64,000 nucleotides of DNA from Auriscalpium vulgare (GCA_019915015.1 JAHBBC010000019.1:124001-188000), one strand, 5' to 3'; shown: positions 9,098 through 20,968, counted from the stretch's first letter. Numbers and translations: made by a program. Notes: generated from the sequence alone by a model not told the origin.

Positions 9098-12000
9098 CTG
9101 GGACGAACACCGTTCCCATTGGTCAGCGTGACGCGCCACCACACATGCAGTCGCCAGGATCACAGCAACCGAACGCACCACCATATACGTCACAGAATCG
9201 AGGATGTTTTGGCTGCGGTGGTACTGGCCATTCGGTCGGCAATTGCGGCATTCTTCGCGGAATGGTGGATAGCGGTGTTATTCGTCGTGGCTACAAAGGC
9301 CAGTACATGCGTATGGACGGGTCCTACCTCGAGCGACTAGGAAACGAAACGATCGTTCAGGCTATTGAGCGTGAACGCATGTTTCAGACTGCCTCGAAGC
9401 CTCCTCCTGTTCCTGCTGCACGGTCGAATCTGGTCACTTTCCAAGAGTCAGATAGCGAATCGGACGAAGACAGTGAGTACGACTCACCTGTCGACTGGGT
9501 CAACTGGATGCAAGGCGAGGAGCCGGACTCGGACGATGAGAGTGACAGCGAGGACGAGTTTGACGTATATCCTGTCACTCGCAGCTCGAATGGCAACCGT
9601 TCTACGCGCAAAGAGGTGTTTGACGGCGTACACATGCCACCCAGAACGCCGACAAAGTCGTCAGGATCGCACCGGCCAACCGAGAAGAAGGGGTCAACGC
9701 ACCTGCGACCCAGTCAGCGAGACAACGTGGAGCGCGCGTCTACAGCACCAAGAATCCTGGGTGAACAATCTGTGCATCCACGCAAAAAGGGAGGGAACAC
9801 CGCGCGGCAGACATCAGCCGTGAAAGAGGCGCTTGAATATGCTGAGCGCGTACCTGCACAGCCCACGCGTGTCGTACTGCCCGAACCCGCGCCCGTCACC
9901 ACACCGCAGGAACCCGTGGAACGTGAGGACGAACCTTCCCCACTTCCGCAGGAACCAGATGAATCGTTTGAACCGTTGGAAACCCACGAGAAGACCGAGC
10001 GGACACGTATCGTACCAATGGATACGCAGCCGACGTTTTTGCCTCAGCATGAAAACGAGTTCCTAGAAGATAACGAGCCTGCGAGTCAGCCCAGCACGCG
10101 GACAACGGACAATCAGAAGCGAAAAGAACGTACCACAGCAGGTGCCGCGCCAAACGCAAGCCCACCCGTGGAATCTTCGACGCGCAAGGCAGCGGTCACA
10201 AAAGCAACGCCGCGTACCTCCGTGATTTCGCGCATCGTAGATCCTAAAACCGTCTTGGGCCAGGTCTTGAGCACGCCAGTGCAACTAGCGTTTGTGGATA
10301 TCTTGGGAGTTTCACGCGACCTGTCGAATCTATTAGCTGATAGCATCAAAATGAAGAACACGAAGACTGGACTCACTGTAGCACGCGCTGCACTCCCTGG
10401 TACTCCACGATCCGTCGCTCGCGCGCCCGAATCGCGCCCTGTATGCGCCAGGTCATCTTTAATCGAGATCCGCGTACAGATCGAGGGCCAAGATGTTGAC
10501 GCTATTGTGGATACCGGCTCGCAGCTTAATATTGTCCGGCGCGATGTGTGGGAGGATCTGGTCAAGAAGCCCGTGGATATTCGTCGTGCTACTCGAATGA
10601 ATGACGTTAACGGTGGCGATGGAGCGCTTCTGGGGCTTGTTACGGACGTACACTTACGGTTTGGCGCTGTCATTGCGCCCGCCGACATGTATGTGGCCGA
10701 GCACGTCCCATTCATGCTGCTCCTGGGCCGGCCATGGCAGCTACAGAACTACGTGAGCATAGACGAACGCACGCGCGGGACATACCTCGTTTTCAAGGAT
10801 CCGAACGATACCCGGCGGGTGCGGTACGAGGTGCGTGTAGCCAAGCGCAATGACGACGATCTAGCGGAAGGAATAGCGTCAGCCTGGATCAGCAGGAGCG
10901 GGAAGCACGACGCACCTGTGCTGAACTCTGTTTACACAACAGGGACTTTGTCTTCCGCCCCAATCGACCCAGCGCGTGGAGCAGCCAACTTGACGACGAT
11001 ACAAGATCTCGATCTCGATGAGATAGTGCTGCCGAGCGCCTGGTTGCACGCGGGACATGCGGAACACTCGGGCAAACGAGCACGGAACATGCACCTGGCA
11101 ATCATGAATATGAAAGCCTCGGCAAGTAGCCCCCGCTATGCACGGCAGACACGGCGTATAATCCAGGACAATATCACTGGGTCAGTGGAGTCGACAACAT
11201 CAGTCCGAGACGATAGGCAATATCAATACGACGCACCGGTTCTGGAGGCTGCCCTGGAAGGAGGAATAAAGTCCATTTTTCGGGACAGATACGCACACTT
11301 AATATCAAACACTTCAATTTGGTGGAATTTTCCGGAAGAATCGAACAGCGACAGTGATTGGGAGGATCAAATGGACTACCGGGAGGCTATCAGCGATTAC
11401 GAAGATCAGTACCGACTCTGGGGAAAAGCTGGATACACGCTAGAGCGCCGTCCGGACCTGGTCAAATTAGCGGAGTCCATTTCTTTAGACCTAGCCAAAG
11501 GCCGACGAACTAACGACATACCTTTACTGGACGCCGTTCAGAATGCCACGATATCCGCTGACTCGCGGACTGAAATCTCGCAATCAGAAGCCGACTTGTC
11601 AATAAAGCCACGATGGGATCCAGACAATGACGTACCGTTGAATCTTCACAAAGTGCCCGCCGAGGTCGTCCGCAAAATAGGACCGTACCCCAGTCTCGAA
11701 GACGCGATGTTAATGGGTCCCTATCCATGCCTGGATCATCTGGAGATGTCAGATAAACGAACGCACAACACGCACCTAGCGGTTATGAATCTCAAGGAGG
11801 CCTTGTACAACCCCGAATGGGTGCCCCACGAATTACGTCTAGCTGAGTACAAGAACAATCCATCAGCGAACGCAATAACATCAGCACCAATCAATATGAA
11901 CAACAGGCACGACGTACCGTTCCTCGAACTCGTCCTGACCGTGGCCGGGACGAATACCACCGTCCTGAACCACTACACGAGCCTTCAATCCGAGCTCGCG

Positions 12001-15000
12001 TTGGCGCGGATTTTGAACATGAAACCGCCGATGAAACGAATAACGACCGAAGAGGAATGGGAGGCCGAGATGTTTGCTCTCGAGGAGCTGGATGGAATCA
12101 AAGACGAAGACTTGTACCTGGACTGGGGACTGGGTTATGACCATACGGACCCAATCACACTAGCGGAGGAGATTGAATCAGAACTGGCCAGAATCCACCG
12201 AGCAGAACACGCACCTGCGCTGAACTCTGTCCTGAAGGCAGGAACGATAGCGACTACCTCAATGGGCTCAACGCAGCGGCGGCCGGTTACTACCACCGCG
12301 CGGCGACCCGATCTCGACAATTTGGTGTCGTCAAGATCTCAGGAAGGCACGGCGCAGCAGGGAGGGACAAGTGTGTACATGCGGGACACGAAGCTAGACA
12401 TCACGAACCTAAACGGCACTGAGAATAAATCAAGACGCGAGCCCGCCGAACTGCGCAGAGCCGAGCGCGATAACGACGAAATGACGGAGACAATGACATC
12501 AGTACGGTTCAGTGGACTCGAAATGTATGACTCACCCGTCCTGAAGGCTGCCCTGAGCAACTCACTCGTCCCCAACAATTCCGTACACTCGCTCTTGGAC
12601 GAGGCCGATCGGGGCCGCAATTTGGATAACTTGATGATGCACAGGTCGTGCGAGAAGACGGAGCGCTGGGGGGAAGATACGAGAAGCATGGAAACGACCC
12701 TTGAAGACACAGAGGGCATCGGCCATGGTGATTTGGTCGTAGGTAACCGCAGCGGTACGAATCCGCGCGCGCACGATGAACTAGCGGAGACCGACGTCTC
12801 AGCACTGGCCAGTATGCAACCAACACCTGACGCACCTGAGCTAGACGACGCTCTGCCCCCAGGAACATTGCTCGCAAACCCATACGGCATTTCAAACTCG
12901 CTAACCGACTTTTCGATGCCACGCCGCTATCTTGACGACTTTGTCCTGTCAGGGCCTTGCGAGCTGGTGGAACGACTGGAGGGAGTAATTGCTGAGTGGA
13001 ACAAGCTGGAAGTCGCTGGAACAAAGCAGGGGAAGGTACAAAAGGACGAGGAGAAGGTGGGAGACGAGCACGACTCAACTATGCCTGACTTAGCGCAGGC
13101 AGATAACGTGCGGTCCGACCGGCCCGTTTTCGCGCCTCCGAGCTGGCCAACGCCGGACCTCATACTCGCTACTTCCTTCGACGAGGACGCTCGTTACCAT
13201 CTCACTCACGCAATCAACGCCTCCGTCGATCATGTCATCCACCACCAACCCTCTTTCCGTCGCGTCAAGATCGAAGGACCCGTGGTGGAACTAGGGTACT
13301 CGGAAGATGCTGAAGGTCGCGTGGTGCGCGACATAGTAGTTGCGGGTGCGTACGACAGTGCCTACCCTCAAAACGACGACGCTGAACATCGCGGTCCCCG
13401 CGAGGATGGTCTCGTGGCGGACGTCTTCGCCAGAATTGTATACCGGACTCCTCTCGAAGATTGGAATACCGGCGCTGTATCACCCACCGCGTCCGAAGAT
13501 GGACAATCTAGCTACTACACGCCCCCACCGGCCCTTCTCCCGCTTCCCAATGGAAACTCGGGTGGCAGCCATTCCCCTACGCCGCCCATTTCGAACGGAC
13601 GCAACTCTCCTGCGCAATATGTCGAACGTGGCATGGGTACGCTTACGCCTCGAGCATCGGGCGAGGGCACTTCATCCCCGGATCCCATCGTATCTGCGCT
13701 TCCTTCTTCCCCCCAGCTCGCCGCCGCTCCACTTCTCCCTGACGCACCCATCATATCCCAGTCGTTGCTGGTACTTCCCATTCTCAACGAGCCGCAGTAC
13801 ACCGCCGTTGTCGCCCGCGTTGCCGAACGCCTGGAACAGCTGAACGAGGTCTACGACGAGAACGCCCGGTTCGCTAGCATTTCGGTGGGCTGCGCAGACG
13901 TCAAAGCGATTCTAGCTGCCGCCAAAACCGTCCAAGACGAGGCCGATCGACTCATTCGGTGCGCCAAGTCTATGCACAATTTTCTGTGCCTAGCACTCGA
14001 CCGTGAATTTCGTCACACAAAGAAACGACTCGACAACGAACGCGTCGCCGCCGTGGCACTAATGACTGACCGGTACGTGAACGAGCAAGCAGCCGTAGTT
14101 TCGGACGAGGCTATGGACAAGTCATTGGCGGTCGAGATCGCCGGGCTGCCCGATACCATCTATCCACGCCAACACCATCCCTCTGTTGTCCACGCTATTG
14201 CGCAGCAGCTCCTACCCCATCGACCATCGCTCCGTGCAATCCAAGGTTATCTACAGAGTATTCTAGAGCCGCAAACGTCGCCCGCACCGAGCGACGAGGC
14301 GGCCGCACACGAACTCGAGGCCTATTATGCGTATCTCGACTATTTGATGCAACGCCGTCGACTTCTCTCAGCACCAGACGCGCCAGCGGCCATCGCGCAG
14401 CTCGACAAGCACGCAGCCGCTCAGGGCATCGACACCTCTCGCTACTCACCCGTCCCGGACCCCGAAGACGTGCCTGTCGGGATAGGCGGAGTACGTGGCG
14501 CTAGCAACCAGTCATTATTGGTCAAGACTGATCCATTCATCCAGACATCCGCCAATCGAGAGCCGTCTCCAAGCGTGCTCAACAAGCCGGCCCCAGCGCC
14601 CATCTTCGTGGGAATCAGTCACGCACCCTCTCCAACAACCTTCGACCTCCCCGTCTCCAGTACTGGTACCGATACCAGCCCGTCAAAGGACGACACGGGG
14701 GTCGTGAAGTTTGTTGCGACCGATCTTCTCACTCCGTCAAGCCCGCTCTTGTCTCCAGCCATGAAGCAGCTCGGCGACGCGGTCGAGAGCGACGGCTGGG
14801 CGCGGACTGACACCGAACTCGTGTACCCCGCGTCTTTGTCTCCTGGTACCCAGGCGTTCGTCGACAGCCCTCCGGAGCTTTTCCTTCCCAGTCCCCTCGC
14901 TCGGGTTGCGCAAAATATCGAGTACCTTGACGAAGAACATCATCTCGACAGCGGACCCTACAGCGAACGGTCTTACTCTGATTACAGCGGCATGAACGGG

Positions 15001-16380
15001 TACCCGCCTGATACACTGTCGGTGGACTCAGATTTGGCTGCGCTCTCGGCTGCGTGGAGGCCGAATCCGGCGCAAGAGGCTGCAGGACTCAACGATACCC
15101 AACTTGACGTGCGTATCCTCGCACGAAATCAAGCAGACGGACGACTCAAATTTATCCAGCGACACATTGAGTGTGAAAACCCAGACTGCGATGCTCTAGA
15201 CGTGTCACGTCCCGCCTCACCGCCGCCTCCCCCTCGTCCCACGTCACCGCCTCCTGTTTCGGTATGGAGCCAGTACGAGTACATCCGGCGTCACGACCGT
15301 GGTATTGATTTCACACCCACGAGCCAGTATGGACGCCCAGTTGAGACCCCACTAGTCCCTGACCGTCTCGCGCGCGCACGACACATCTCTCCCATCGCTG
15401 ACTCTGCCGACCTGTCGGTCAAGCCTGAGACAGACGACGGACCACCCCCACTGGAAACAGACGATGAAGACAGCGGCGAGGACGAAGAGCAGGAGGACGA
15501 GGCGGATGCAAACGAGACGGATGATGAAGACGACATGGACTTGGACCAGGAGGAGGCCGATGAAGACGGTAGCGGGGAGGATGACCCAGAGCACCAGGAG
15601 GACGACGAGGACAACGGCCCAAACGAAGATGGCGGACTCGACGGCGACACCGCTATGAGCGACGACGACGAGTCTGCCGACAACCAGGATCCCACTACGG
15701 TCGTCGCCGACCAAGATTTGATCGACGACGCGCGCAAAGCCCGTGAGCAAATCACCGGTCGCAGTTCCAAGCGCACTCGTTCACGTTCGACATCCCGCTC
15801 TCGCTCGCCACCCGCTTTCGTAGGATTCGCCGGCTCCAAGCGCTATATCATCGAACCCAGCGCACCAGTTGTGTCCCGTACGCTTGCACCCCTTCTTAAC
15901 GGCGATCACCATCACGAACCACGACCCCGTCGGTCATACGCAACTCGCACTGGGGGCAAACCTAACAAACGCTCCTCTCGACAGGCTCGTCAGTTGCAGT
16001 CACGCCAGTCGCCGCCGTCTGCGGGAAACAGCTTGCCACGAAAGTCACGTCGTCCAACCGTAAAGGATGAGTCCGAATCCGAGAGTGAGAAGACAGGTCC
16101 ATCGTCAACTAGACATCCGTCTGCGCCACTAGAGCCTGAGGTCCGCCGCTCGCACTTCACACCGACGCCCTTCGGTCTTGAGCGACCACGCGTGCATACC
16201 ACGGTTTTTCAATCTATGAATGCTGATGGACCGAGCCAGTCGGGCAACCAGCCTGCGCGGCCAGCGCAAATGCCGGCGATGTCCACCCTCAACCCCTTGG
16301 CGACTCGTTTGTCTCTGGAGGTACGCTTCACGTATCGGCAACAGACTTCGCGGCTTACATGGAGGCAAACTATCCGCTAG
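8875..16380 (+). CDS. Element B gag zinc knuckle, aspartic protease and ~1,850-residue extra region
   Basis: A very long open frame that starts without an ATG, because it continues gag after a -1 shift (an in-frame stop at 8845 bounds it upstream). In order: a Pro/Gln/Tyr-rich stretch; a CCHC knuckle CFGCGGTGHSVGNC at 9205-9246; a charged disordered region; an aspartic protease with active site IVDTGSQ at about 10506-10526 and second signature MLLLGRPW near 10710-10735. Instead of reverse transcriptase, about 1,850 residues with no recognised domain follow. They contain seven degenerate modules (10860-13000), a helical region (about 13790-14400), an Asp/Glu-rich tract (about 15420-15700) and an Arg/Ser-rich tail. 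The frame breaks at about 16295 in a CCCC run; the C-terminal continuation is at 16359-17009. Confidence 0.8.
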   Translation: MSHPPAQVFVSPPTNSYSQPARYTSSPVQYPQQYSPPPVQYQQSYSPPPMQYSPPAQQQQPYAPIQTYAAQGPVTGTNTVPIGQRDAPPHMQSPGSQQPNAPPYTSQNRGCFGCGGTGHSVGNCGILRGMVDSGVIRRGYKGQYMRMDGSYLERLGNETIVQAIERERMFQTASKPPPVPAARSNLVTFQESDSESDEDSEYDSPVDWVNWMQGEEPDSDDESDSEDEFDVYPVTRSSNGNRSTRKEVFDGVHMPPRTPTKSSGSHRPTEKKGSTHLRPSQRDNVERASTAPRILGEQSVHPRKKGGNTARQTSAVKEALEYAERVPAQPTRVVLPEPAPVTTPQEPVEREDEPSPLPQEPDESFEPLETHEKTERTRIVPMDTQPTFLPQHENEFLEDNEPASQPSTRTTDNQKRKERTTAGAAPNASPPVESSTRKAAVTKATPRTSVISRIVDPKTVLGQVLSTPVQLAFVDILGVSRDLSNLLADSIKMKNTKTGLTVARAALPGTPRSVARAPESRPVCARSSLIEIRVQIEGQDVDAIVDTGSQLNIVRRDVWEDLVKKPVDIRRATRMNDVNGGDGALLGLVTDVHLRFGAVIAPADMYVAEHVPFMLLLGRPWQLQNYVSIDERTRGTYLVFKDPNDTRRVRYEVRVAKRNDDDLAEGIASAWISRSGKHDAPVLNSVYTTGTLSSAPIDPARGAANLTTIQDLDLDEIVLPSAWLHAGHAEHSGKRARNMHLAIMNMKASASSPRYARQTRRIIQDNITGSVESTTSVRDDRQYQYDAPVLEAALEGGIKSIFRDRYAHLISNTSIWWNFPEESNSDSDWEDQMDYREAISDYEDQYRLWGKAGYTLERRPDLVKLAESISLDLAKGRRTNDIPLLDAVQNATISADSRTEISQSEADLSIKPRWDPDNDVPLNLHKVPAEVVRKIGPYPSLEDAMLMGPYPCLDHLEMSDKRTHNTHLAVMNLKEALYNPEWVPHELRLAEYKNNPSANAITSAPINMNNRHDVPFLELVLTVAGTNTTVLNHYTSLQSELALARILNMKPPMKRITTEEEWEAEMFALEELDGIKDEDLYLDWGLGYDHTDPITLAEEIESELARIHRAEHAPALNSVLKAGTIATTSMGSTQRRPVTTTARRPDLDNLVSSRSQEGTAQQGGTSVYMRDTKLDITNLNGTENKSRREPAELRRAERDNDEMTETMTSVRFSGLEMYDSPVLKAALSNSLVPNNSVHSLLDEADRGRNLDNLMMHRSCEKTERWGEDTRSMETTLEDTEGIGHGDLVVGNRSGTNPRAHDELAETDVSALASMQPTPDAPELDDALPPGTLLANPYGISNSLTDFSMPRRYLDDFVLSGPCELVERLEGVIAEWNKLEVAGTKQGKVQKDEEKVGDEHDSTMPDLAQADNVRSDRPVFAPPSWPTPDLILATSFDEDARYHLTHAINASVDHVIHHQPSFRRVKIEGPVVELGYSEDAEGRVVRDIVVAGAYDSAYPQNDDAEHRGPREDGLVADVFARIVYRTPLEDWNTGAVSPTASEDGQSSYYTPPPALLPLPNGNSGGSHSPTPPISNGRNSPAQYVERGMGTLTPRASGEGTSSPDPIVSALPSSPQLAAAPLLPDAPIISQSLLVLPILNEPQYTAVVARVAERLEQLNEVYDENARFASISVGCADVKAILAAAKTVQDEADRLIRCAKSMHNFLCLALDREFRHTKKRLDNERVAAVALMTDRYVNEQAAVVSDEAMDKSLAVEIAGLPDTIYPRQHHPSVVHAIAQQLLPHRPSLRAIQGYLQSILEPQTSPAPSDEAAAHELEAYYAYLDYLMQRRRLLSAPDAPAAIAQLDKHAAAQGIDTSRYSPVPDPEDVPVGIGGVRGASNQSLLVKTDPFIQTSANREPSPSVLNKPAPAPIFVGISHAPSPTTFDLPVSSTGTDTSPSKDDTGVVKFVATDLLTPSSPLLSPAMKQLGDAVESDGWARTDTELVYPASLSPGTQAFVDSPPELFLPSPLARVAQNIEYLDEEHHLDSGPYSERSYSDYSGMNGYPPDTLSVDSDLAALSAAWRPNPAQEAAGLNDTQLDVRILARNQADGRLKFIQRHIECENPDCDALDVSRPASPPPPPRPTSPPPVSVWSQYEYIRRHDRGIDFTPTSQYGRPVETPLVPDRLARARHISPIADSADLSVKPETDDGPPPLETDDEDSGEDEEQEDEADANETDDEDDMDLDQEEADEDGSGEDDPEHQEDDEDNGPNEDGGLDGDTAMSDDDESADNQDPTTVVADQDLIDDARKAREQITGRSSKRTRSRSTSRSRSPPAFVGFAGSKRYIIEPSAPVVSRTLAPLLNGDHHHEPRPRRSYATRTGGKPNKRSSRQARQLQSRQSPPSAGNSLPRKSRRPTVKDESESESEKTGPSSTRHPSAPLEPEVRRSHFTPTPFGLERPRVHTTVFQSMNADGPSQSGNQPARPAQMPAMSTLNPLATRLSLEVRFTYRQQTSRLTWRQTIR
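10860..13000 (+). repeat. Seven degenerate ~100-residue protein modules inside element B
   Basis: A motif of the type xDAPVLxxAL..GT recurs seven times: HDAPVLNSVYTTGTL (about 10906), YDAPVLEAAL (11228), NDIPLLDAV (11515), HDVPFLELVL (11910), HAPALNSVLKAGT (12211), YDSPVLKAAL (12529) and PDAPELDDALPPGTL (12829). Spacing is about 290-395 bp. Several modules also contain an LDxxV/M signature 35-50 residues later (LDEIVLPS, LDNLVSS, LDNLMMH, LDDFVLSG). These look like diverged tandem duplications; function unknown. Confidence 0.65.
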
Positions 16381-17009
16381 AACGTACCCCGCTCGATCCA
16401 ATTCCCCCACCGACTCTTCCTGCGATGTTTGGTTCCATGGGTATTCAGCTTCCTCAGCGCACCGACGCCACGATGCTTGTCCAAGTCATCAGCTGCGTGT
16501 ATGAGCATTTTCGGGGCCAAGTCCGAATGCTGGTGCTGCATGTGCGACAGGCAATCTATGAGATCTATTATATACGACGCGCCAAGAATCTCCCCGAGAG
16601 CCGTTATGCCATGGAACGTCTTGATGGGATCCTCTCGCGCATCGAGGCAGTTCTTCGCGGCCTTACCAGCGTCCCGGTTCAAGCTGCGCCCATGCCCGTT
16701 CCATTCATTGCTCACATGTATCGAAATGCATTGTGTCGTCCATCCGAAGCGGCTCTCATTGAGACAGCGATCACTCTATTCCGAGCCCGCGACGATCTCG
16801 AGGTCTCCACCCTCCTCCATCAGTTTCTTCGTATGCGATACGGAGATGACGTCCTCATCTCGACGATTGTCGGGTACGGTTGCCTCGATGGACCGTCGTT
16901 CGCTTATACCGTCCGCGACTACGACAACGGAGTGCACGACTCGGACGAGCTCGCTCGTCGCCTCAACTACGATATCTGGCAAGAGCGTCCCACCGGGGCT
17001 ACGGCTTGA
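16359..17009 (+). CDS. C-terminal domain of the element B extra region, after a frameshift
   Basis: A 216-codon open stretch that continues the preceding ORF. The natural join is upstream of the apparent ATG, at the CCCC run near 16295, where one missing base would fuse the two frames. The product is helical and well composed (VQVISCVYEHFRGQVRMLVLH, AALIETAITLFRARDDLEV) and ends in a true stop. No family recognised. The independent ATG at 16359 is probably not a real start. Confidence 0.6.
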   Translation: MEANYPLERTPLDPIPPPTLPAMFGSMGIQLPQRTDATMLVQVISCVYEHFRGQVRMLVLHVRQAIYEIYYIRRAKNLPESRYAMERLDGILSRIEAVLRGLTSVPVQAAPMPVPFIAHMYRNALCRPSEAALIETAITLFRARDDLEVSTLLHQFLRMRYGDDVLISTIVGYGCLDGPSFAYTVRDYDNGVHDSDELARRLNYDIWQERPTGATA

Positions 17010-17603
17010 AGTCTCGGCTCATATCTATCTATTCACCGCTAACTCTTCTCATTGTCAGTTCATTTCTGCTGCGTATCTTTCTCTCCATGCTCGTGCTCTG
17101 CCTGTTTTCCCTATGCCCGCTCACTCGTTATCCAAGTTCCCCGCGCCTGGCTCGTCATCCAAGTTCCCGCGGATGGCCAAGTAATCGTGTGCGTATCTCG
17201 CGCTCGTGCAATCACTCCAGTTCTAATCCAATCCTGGCTCGCAGATGATCTACTGGCTGTTCCTCATCCATCTCTTCCCCTCTCGACTCATTCTCTCGAC
17301 GTTCCGCTGAGCCGTCGCTCGTCTCTGTACACATGCATTCCACATTTACTATCGTCATCCCTTCTCGCGTTATGTGATATGGTACCCTCGCCGCGTTCGC
17401 TCTGGCACGATGTCGTAGATCTCGCTGTTTGTTTACTATCCACTTGGGCTGCCAGCCAAGAACAGTCTTCGGTTATGCGTTCTGTTTGTAACTCTCGCAT
17501 TCACGTTTCGAATAACGATGTTTCGATTCATGCTCCATCCCGCTGTGACCGTCTCGCTCGCAACACTCTCAATGCAGCTGGTCGACTTCCAGTCTGCCTA
17601 TTC
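17010..17603 (+). other. Spacer between element B ORF1 and pol
   Basis: The frame is open through much of this stretch but the predicted peptide is low-complexity Ser/Pro/Leu and lacks motifs. I treat it as an untranslated or linker segment. No promoter or RNA gene is evident. Confidence 0.4.
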
Positions 17604-20600
17604 ATGACCCGCACTCCATCCTCATCTTCCCAGCCCGCTCTCACCGCTGCTCCGATTTTGTTACCCAACGAAGATACAAGCATGGATGCAAATTGGTCAG
17701 ACCCTGGAATCACTGAAGTATATTTTGCGTTTCCTTCGGGTGATGTATGCACGGCATACAAACGAGTCGATCAGAAGGTGCGACCAATACCGGGCGTGTT
17801 TCCGCAGGACGCGCGCGTGGAACGTCGTATACCCGAGGACCCACTCTTCTCGCTGCCACCACTGTCGCCGCATCCCCCAGAATTCGCACCAACCGAACGT
17901 ATTTCAGAAGACGGCATGGCACGCTACAGATAAACTCTGAAGGATTCTTGCTACCGGAGGAAGTGAAGCTATTCAAACACATCATGGTGTTGAATGAGCA
18001 GGCGCTAGCCTTCGCCGATGATCAACGCGGGACCATCAAGACTCCTACATGACTCCATACATCATTCCTACCTACCGTTCCGCACGAGCCATGGGTGCAT
18101 CGCAATATTCCTATCCCGCCTGGGATTAAATGAAGGTCCTCGACTTGCTACGCGAAAAGATGCACGCGGGCGTATACGAACCAAGCCAGTCTAGTTATCG
18201 TTCTCGCTGGTTTTGCGTCGTCAAGAAGAACGGGAACTGCGCATCGTCCATGATTTACAGCCATTGAACAAGGTTACCATCAAAGACGCTGGGTTGCCAC
18301 CTGTGCTCGATGATTTCGTGGAACCTTTTGGTGGACGCCAATGCAGTACCGTATTTGATCTATTCTGGGGCTTTGACGCTAGGAAGATACATCCCAAATC
18401 CCGTGATCTCACTGCATTTCAGACACCCTAGGACAGCTGCGAATCACATCGATTCCAATGGGATTCACCAACTCTCCTGCAGAGTTCCAGAACTGCATGG
18501 CGTTTATTCTCCAAGATGAGATCCCAGAATCGGCAAATATCTTCATTGACGACGTTGCTATCCGGGGTCCCGCATCACAATATCTAGACGCCACAGGGCA
18601 GCCGGAGATCCTAGTGGAGAATCCAGGGATCAGGAGATTCATCTGGGAACACGCGCTAGACGTTCATAGAATCATGCACCGCATCAAATGCGCCGGAGGA
18701 ACTTTCAACCCGTCCAAGGCTCAGGTCTGTGCACCCAAGGTGTCTATTCTAGGTCAGACGTGCTCAGCCGAGGGACGGACTCCGGACGATAAGAAGGTGG
18801 ACAAGATTCTCACGTGGCCAGACCTCACGAACCCAACGGAAGTACGCGGATTCCTTGGTCTGTGTGGCACTGTGCGAATCTGGATCCCCACTATTCAATG
18901 GAAGCGCGACCCCTAACGGAGTTGACCCGCAAGGACGAGGAGTTTGTATGGGACGCGCGGGCGCAAAGAAGCTTTCGAGCGCTTGAAAAAGCTTATCACG
19001 TCATCACCCGCCTGCGAGCCATCGATTACACATCTCCCAATCCTGTCATCCTCTCGGTTGATACCAGTTATATTGCTACGGGTTTCATCTTGTCTCAGCT
19101 AGACGAAGAAGGTCGTCGGCGTCCTGCACGATATGGGTCGTTACCCATGGGCGACGTCGAGAGCCGATATTCGCAGCCGAAACTAGAACTCTATGGTCTC
19201 TACCAAGCGTTGCGCCACTACGCCTTACACATCATTGGTGTTACCAGTTTCTATGTGGAAGTCGACGCCCAGTACATCAAAGGAATGCTCAAGGCGCCCG
19301 ATCTGCAGCCTAGCACGTCCATTGATCGGTGGATCCAGGGCATTCTCATGTATGACTTTACCTTGGTGCATGTGCCAGGCGTTCGTTTCAAGGGGCCCGA
19401 CGGACTCTCCCGCAAGGCACTTGCTCCGAACGAAGCGGTAGTTCCCGACGATGATTCCTGGTTGGACGATATTGCCTTATACGCAATAGACGGTGACCGT
19501 AATTTCCCACCGCGCTCGTCGAACTTGGTTCATGTGTTTCCTGCTATCGCCAGCAACACTATTGCGGTCTCGTCACAGGACACGGCTCTGCTCAAGATTG
19601 GCACTTTCCTAGCCAAATCGAAGTTCCCTTCACACGTAGAGACGCCCAAAGATATCCAACGGTTTCTCGCACAAGCAGCACAGTACATGCTCAGAGACGA
19701 TGCTCTCTTCCGTCGGAACGGAGAATTGATTCCCTGAAGGTTATCTTTGACGTCGGGCAACGTCGCGCCATCTTGATCAACGCTCACGAAGATCTAGGCC
19801 ACCGAGGCAAGCGCGCAGTATTCGAAATGGTTAGACTGCGCTTCTTCTGGCCACACATGGGCGCCGATGTCCGTCACCACGTGGCGTCTTGTCATGAATG
19901 CCAACTTCGCAAAACCCTGAAGGGACGTATACCCATCACGGTATCCACTCCGGCAACACTCTGGACCAAGATTTATGTTGATGTCATGTACATGCCCAAG
20001 GTTCGCGGGTACCGCTACATCGTGGCGGCACGCGACGATTTGTCCCGTGTTTCAGAAGGACGGGTGTTGCGCCATGCCGATGCCAAGTCACTGGCTAGCT
20101 TCTTCTGGGAACAGATATATTGCCGCTACGGCGTCGTCGGCCGAGTCGTCACGGACAATGGGCCTGAGGTTCAAGGAGATTTCACTTTGCTTCTAGAAAG
20201 GACGGGTATTCCACATGTTCGTGTCTCGCCATACAATGCCCAGGCCAACGGAGTGGTGGAAAGAGGTCACTTCATCATCCGAGAAGCAATCGTCAAAGCA
20301 TGCCAGGGCAAGATTGGTTTATGGCCGAGCAAGGTCCCCGTCGCGTTCTTTGCCGACAAAATTACGATCAGCCGCTCAACGGGCTTCTCTCCATACTATC
20401 TTCTCCACGGCGTTCATCCTGTCCTTCCATTTGATTTAACCGAGGCCACTTTTATGGTTGACGGTTTCCATGCAAATCTCTCGTCGGACGATCTGCTAGC
20501 CTTGCGGATCCGACAACTCGAGAAGCGCCCGGAGGATGTAGCCCGTGCGGCCAGAATGCTTGCCAAGTATCGCTTCACGTCCAAGGACAAATTTGAACGA

Positions 20601-20909
20601 CGCTTTCACTCCAGGATTCGTACCGAAGCGTTCGCTCCAGGAGATTTGGTGCTCTTGCGGAATTCGGAGATAGAGAAGTCGCTTAACAAAAAGGCAAAAC
20701 CGCGCTATCTAGGTCCATACATGGTGCACCGTCGGACGCAGGCAGGCACGTATATTCTCCAGGAACTGGATGGCGCATTCTCTCGCATCAAGGCAGGAGC
20801 TGCCCGTTTAATCCCTTACATTGCCCGAGACGTCAAAAGACTTCGACACATGGTCGAATCCACTCTGGAAGATTCATCTAGTTCTTCATCTAGTGATTCT
20901 AGTGACTAG
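17604..20909 (+). pseudogene. pol: Element B pol (RT, RNase H, integrase) broken by frameshifts
   Basis: All gypsy pol parts are present but in changing frames. The RT N-terminal region lies at 17604-18230. RT motifs are VFDLFWGFDAR (about 18350) and the YxDD-type box FIDDVAIRGP (about 18542). RNase H has LSVDTSYIATGF (about 19050). The integrase HHCC finger is at 19780-19910 and its core D/D/E residues lie in IYVDVMYMP, VVTDNGPE and NGVVERGHF. The protein ends in a Ser-rich tail. Frame changes lie near 17928, 18040-18130, 18230, 18430, 18885 and 19735. Those that can be traced each step the frame by -1 and sit in short homopolymers. As written it cannot make a functional enzyme. True decay and base-calling deletions are both possible. 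Confidence 0.9.
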
Positions 20910-20968
20910 ATGCTTGTGCACCAGCGTACCCATCAAACGGGGACGTTTGCATTCAAGTTCCCCGCGGA

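Noticed and set aside
17052..17603. Separate gene upstream of B pol
   Set aside because: Open frame only, low-complexity, with no motif; treated as spacer.
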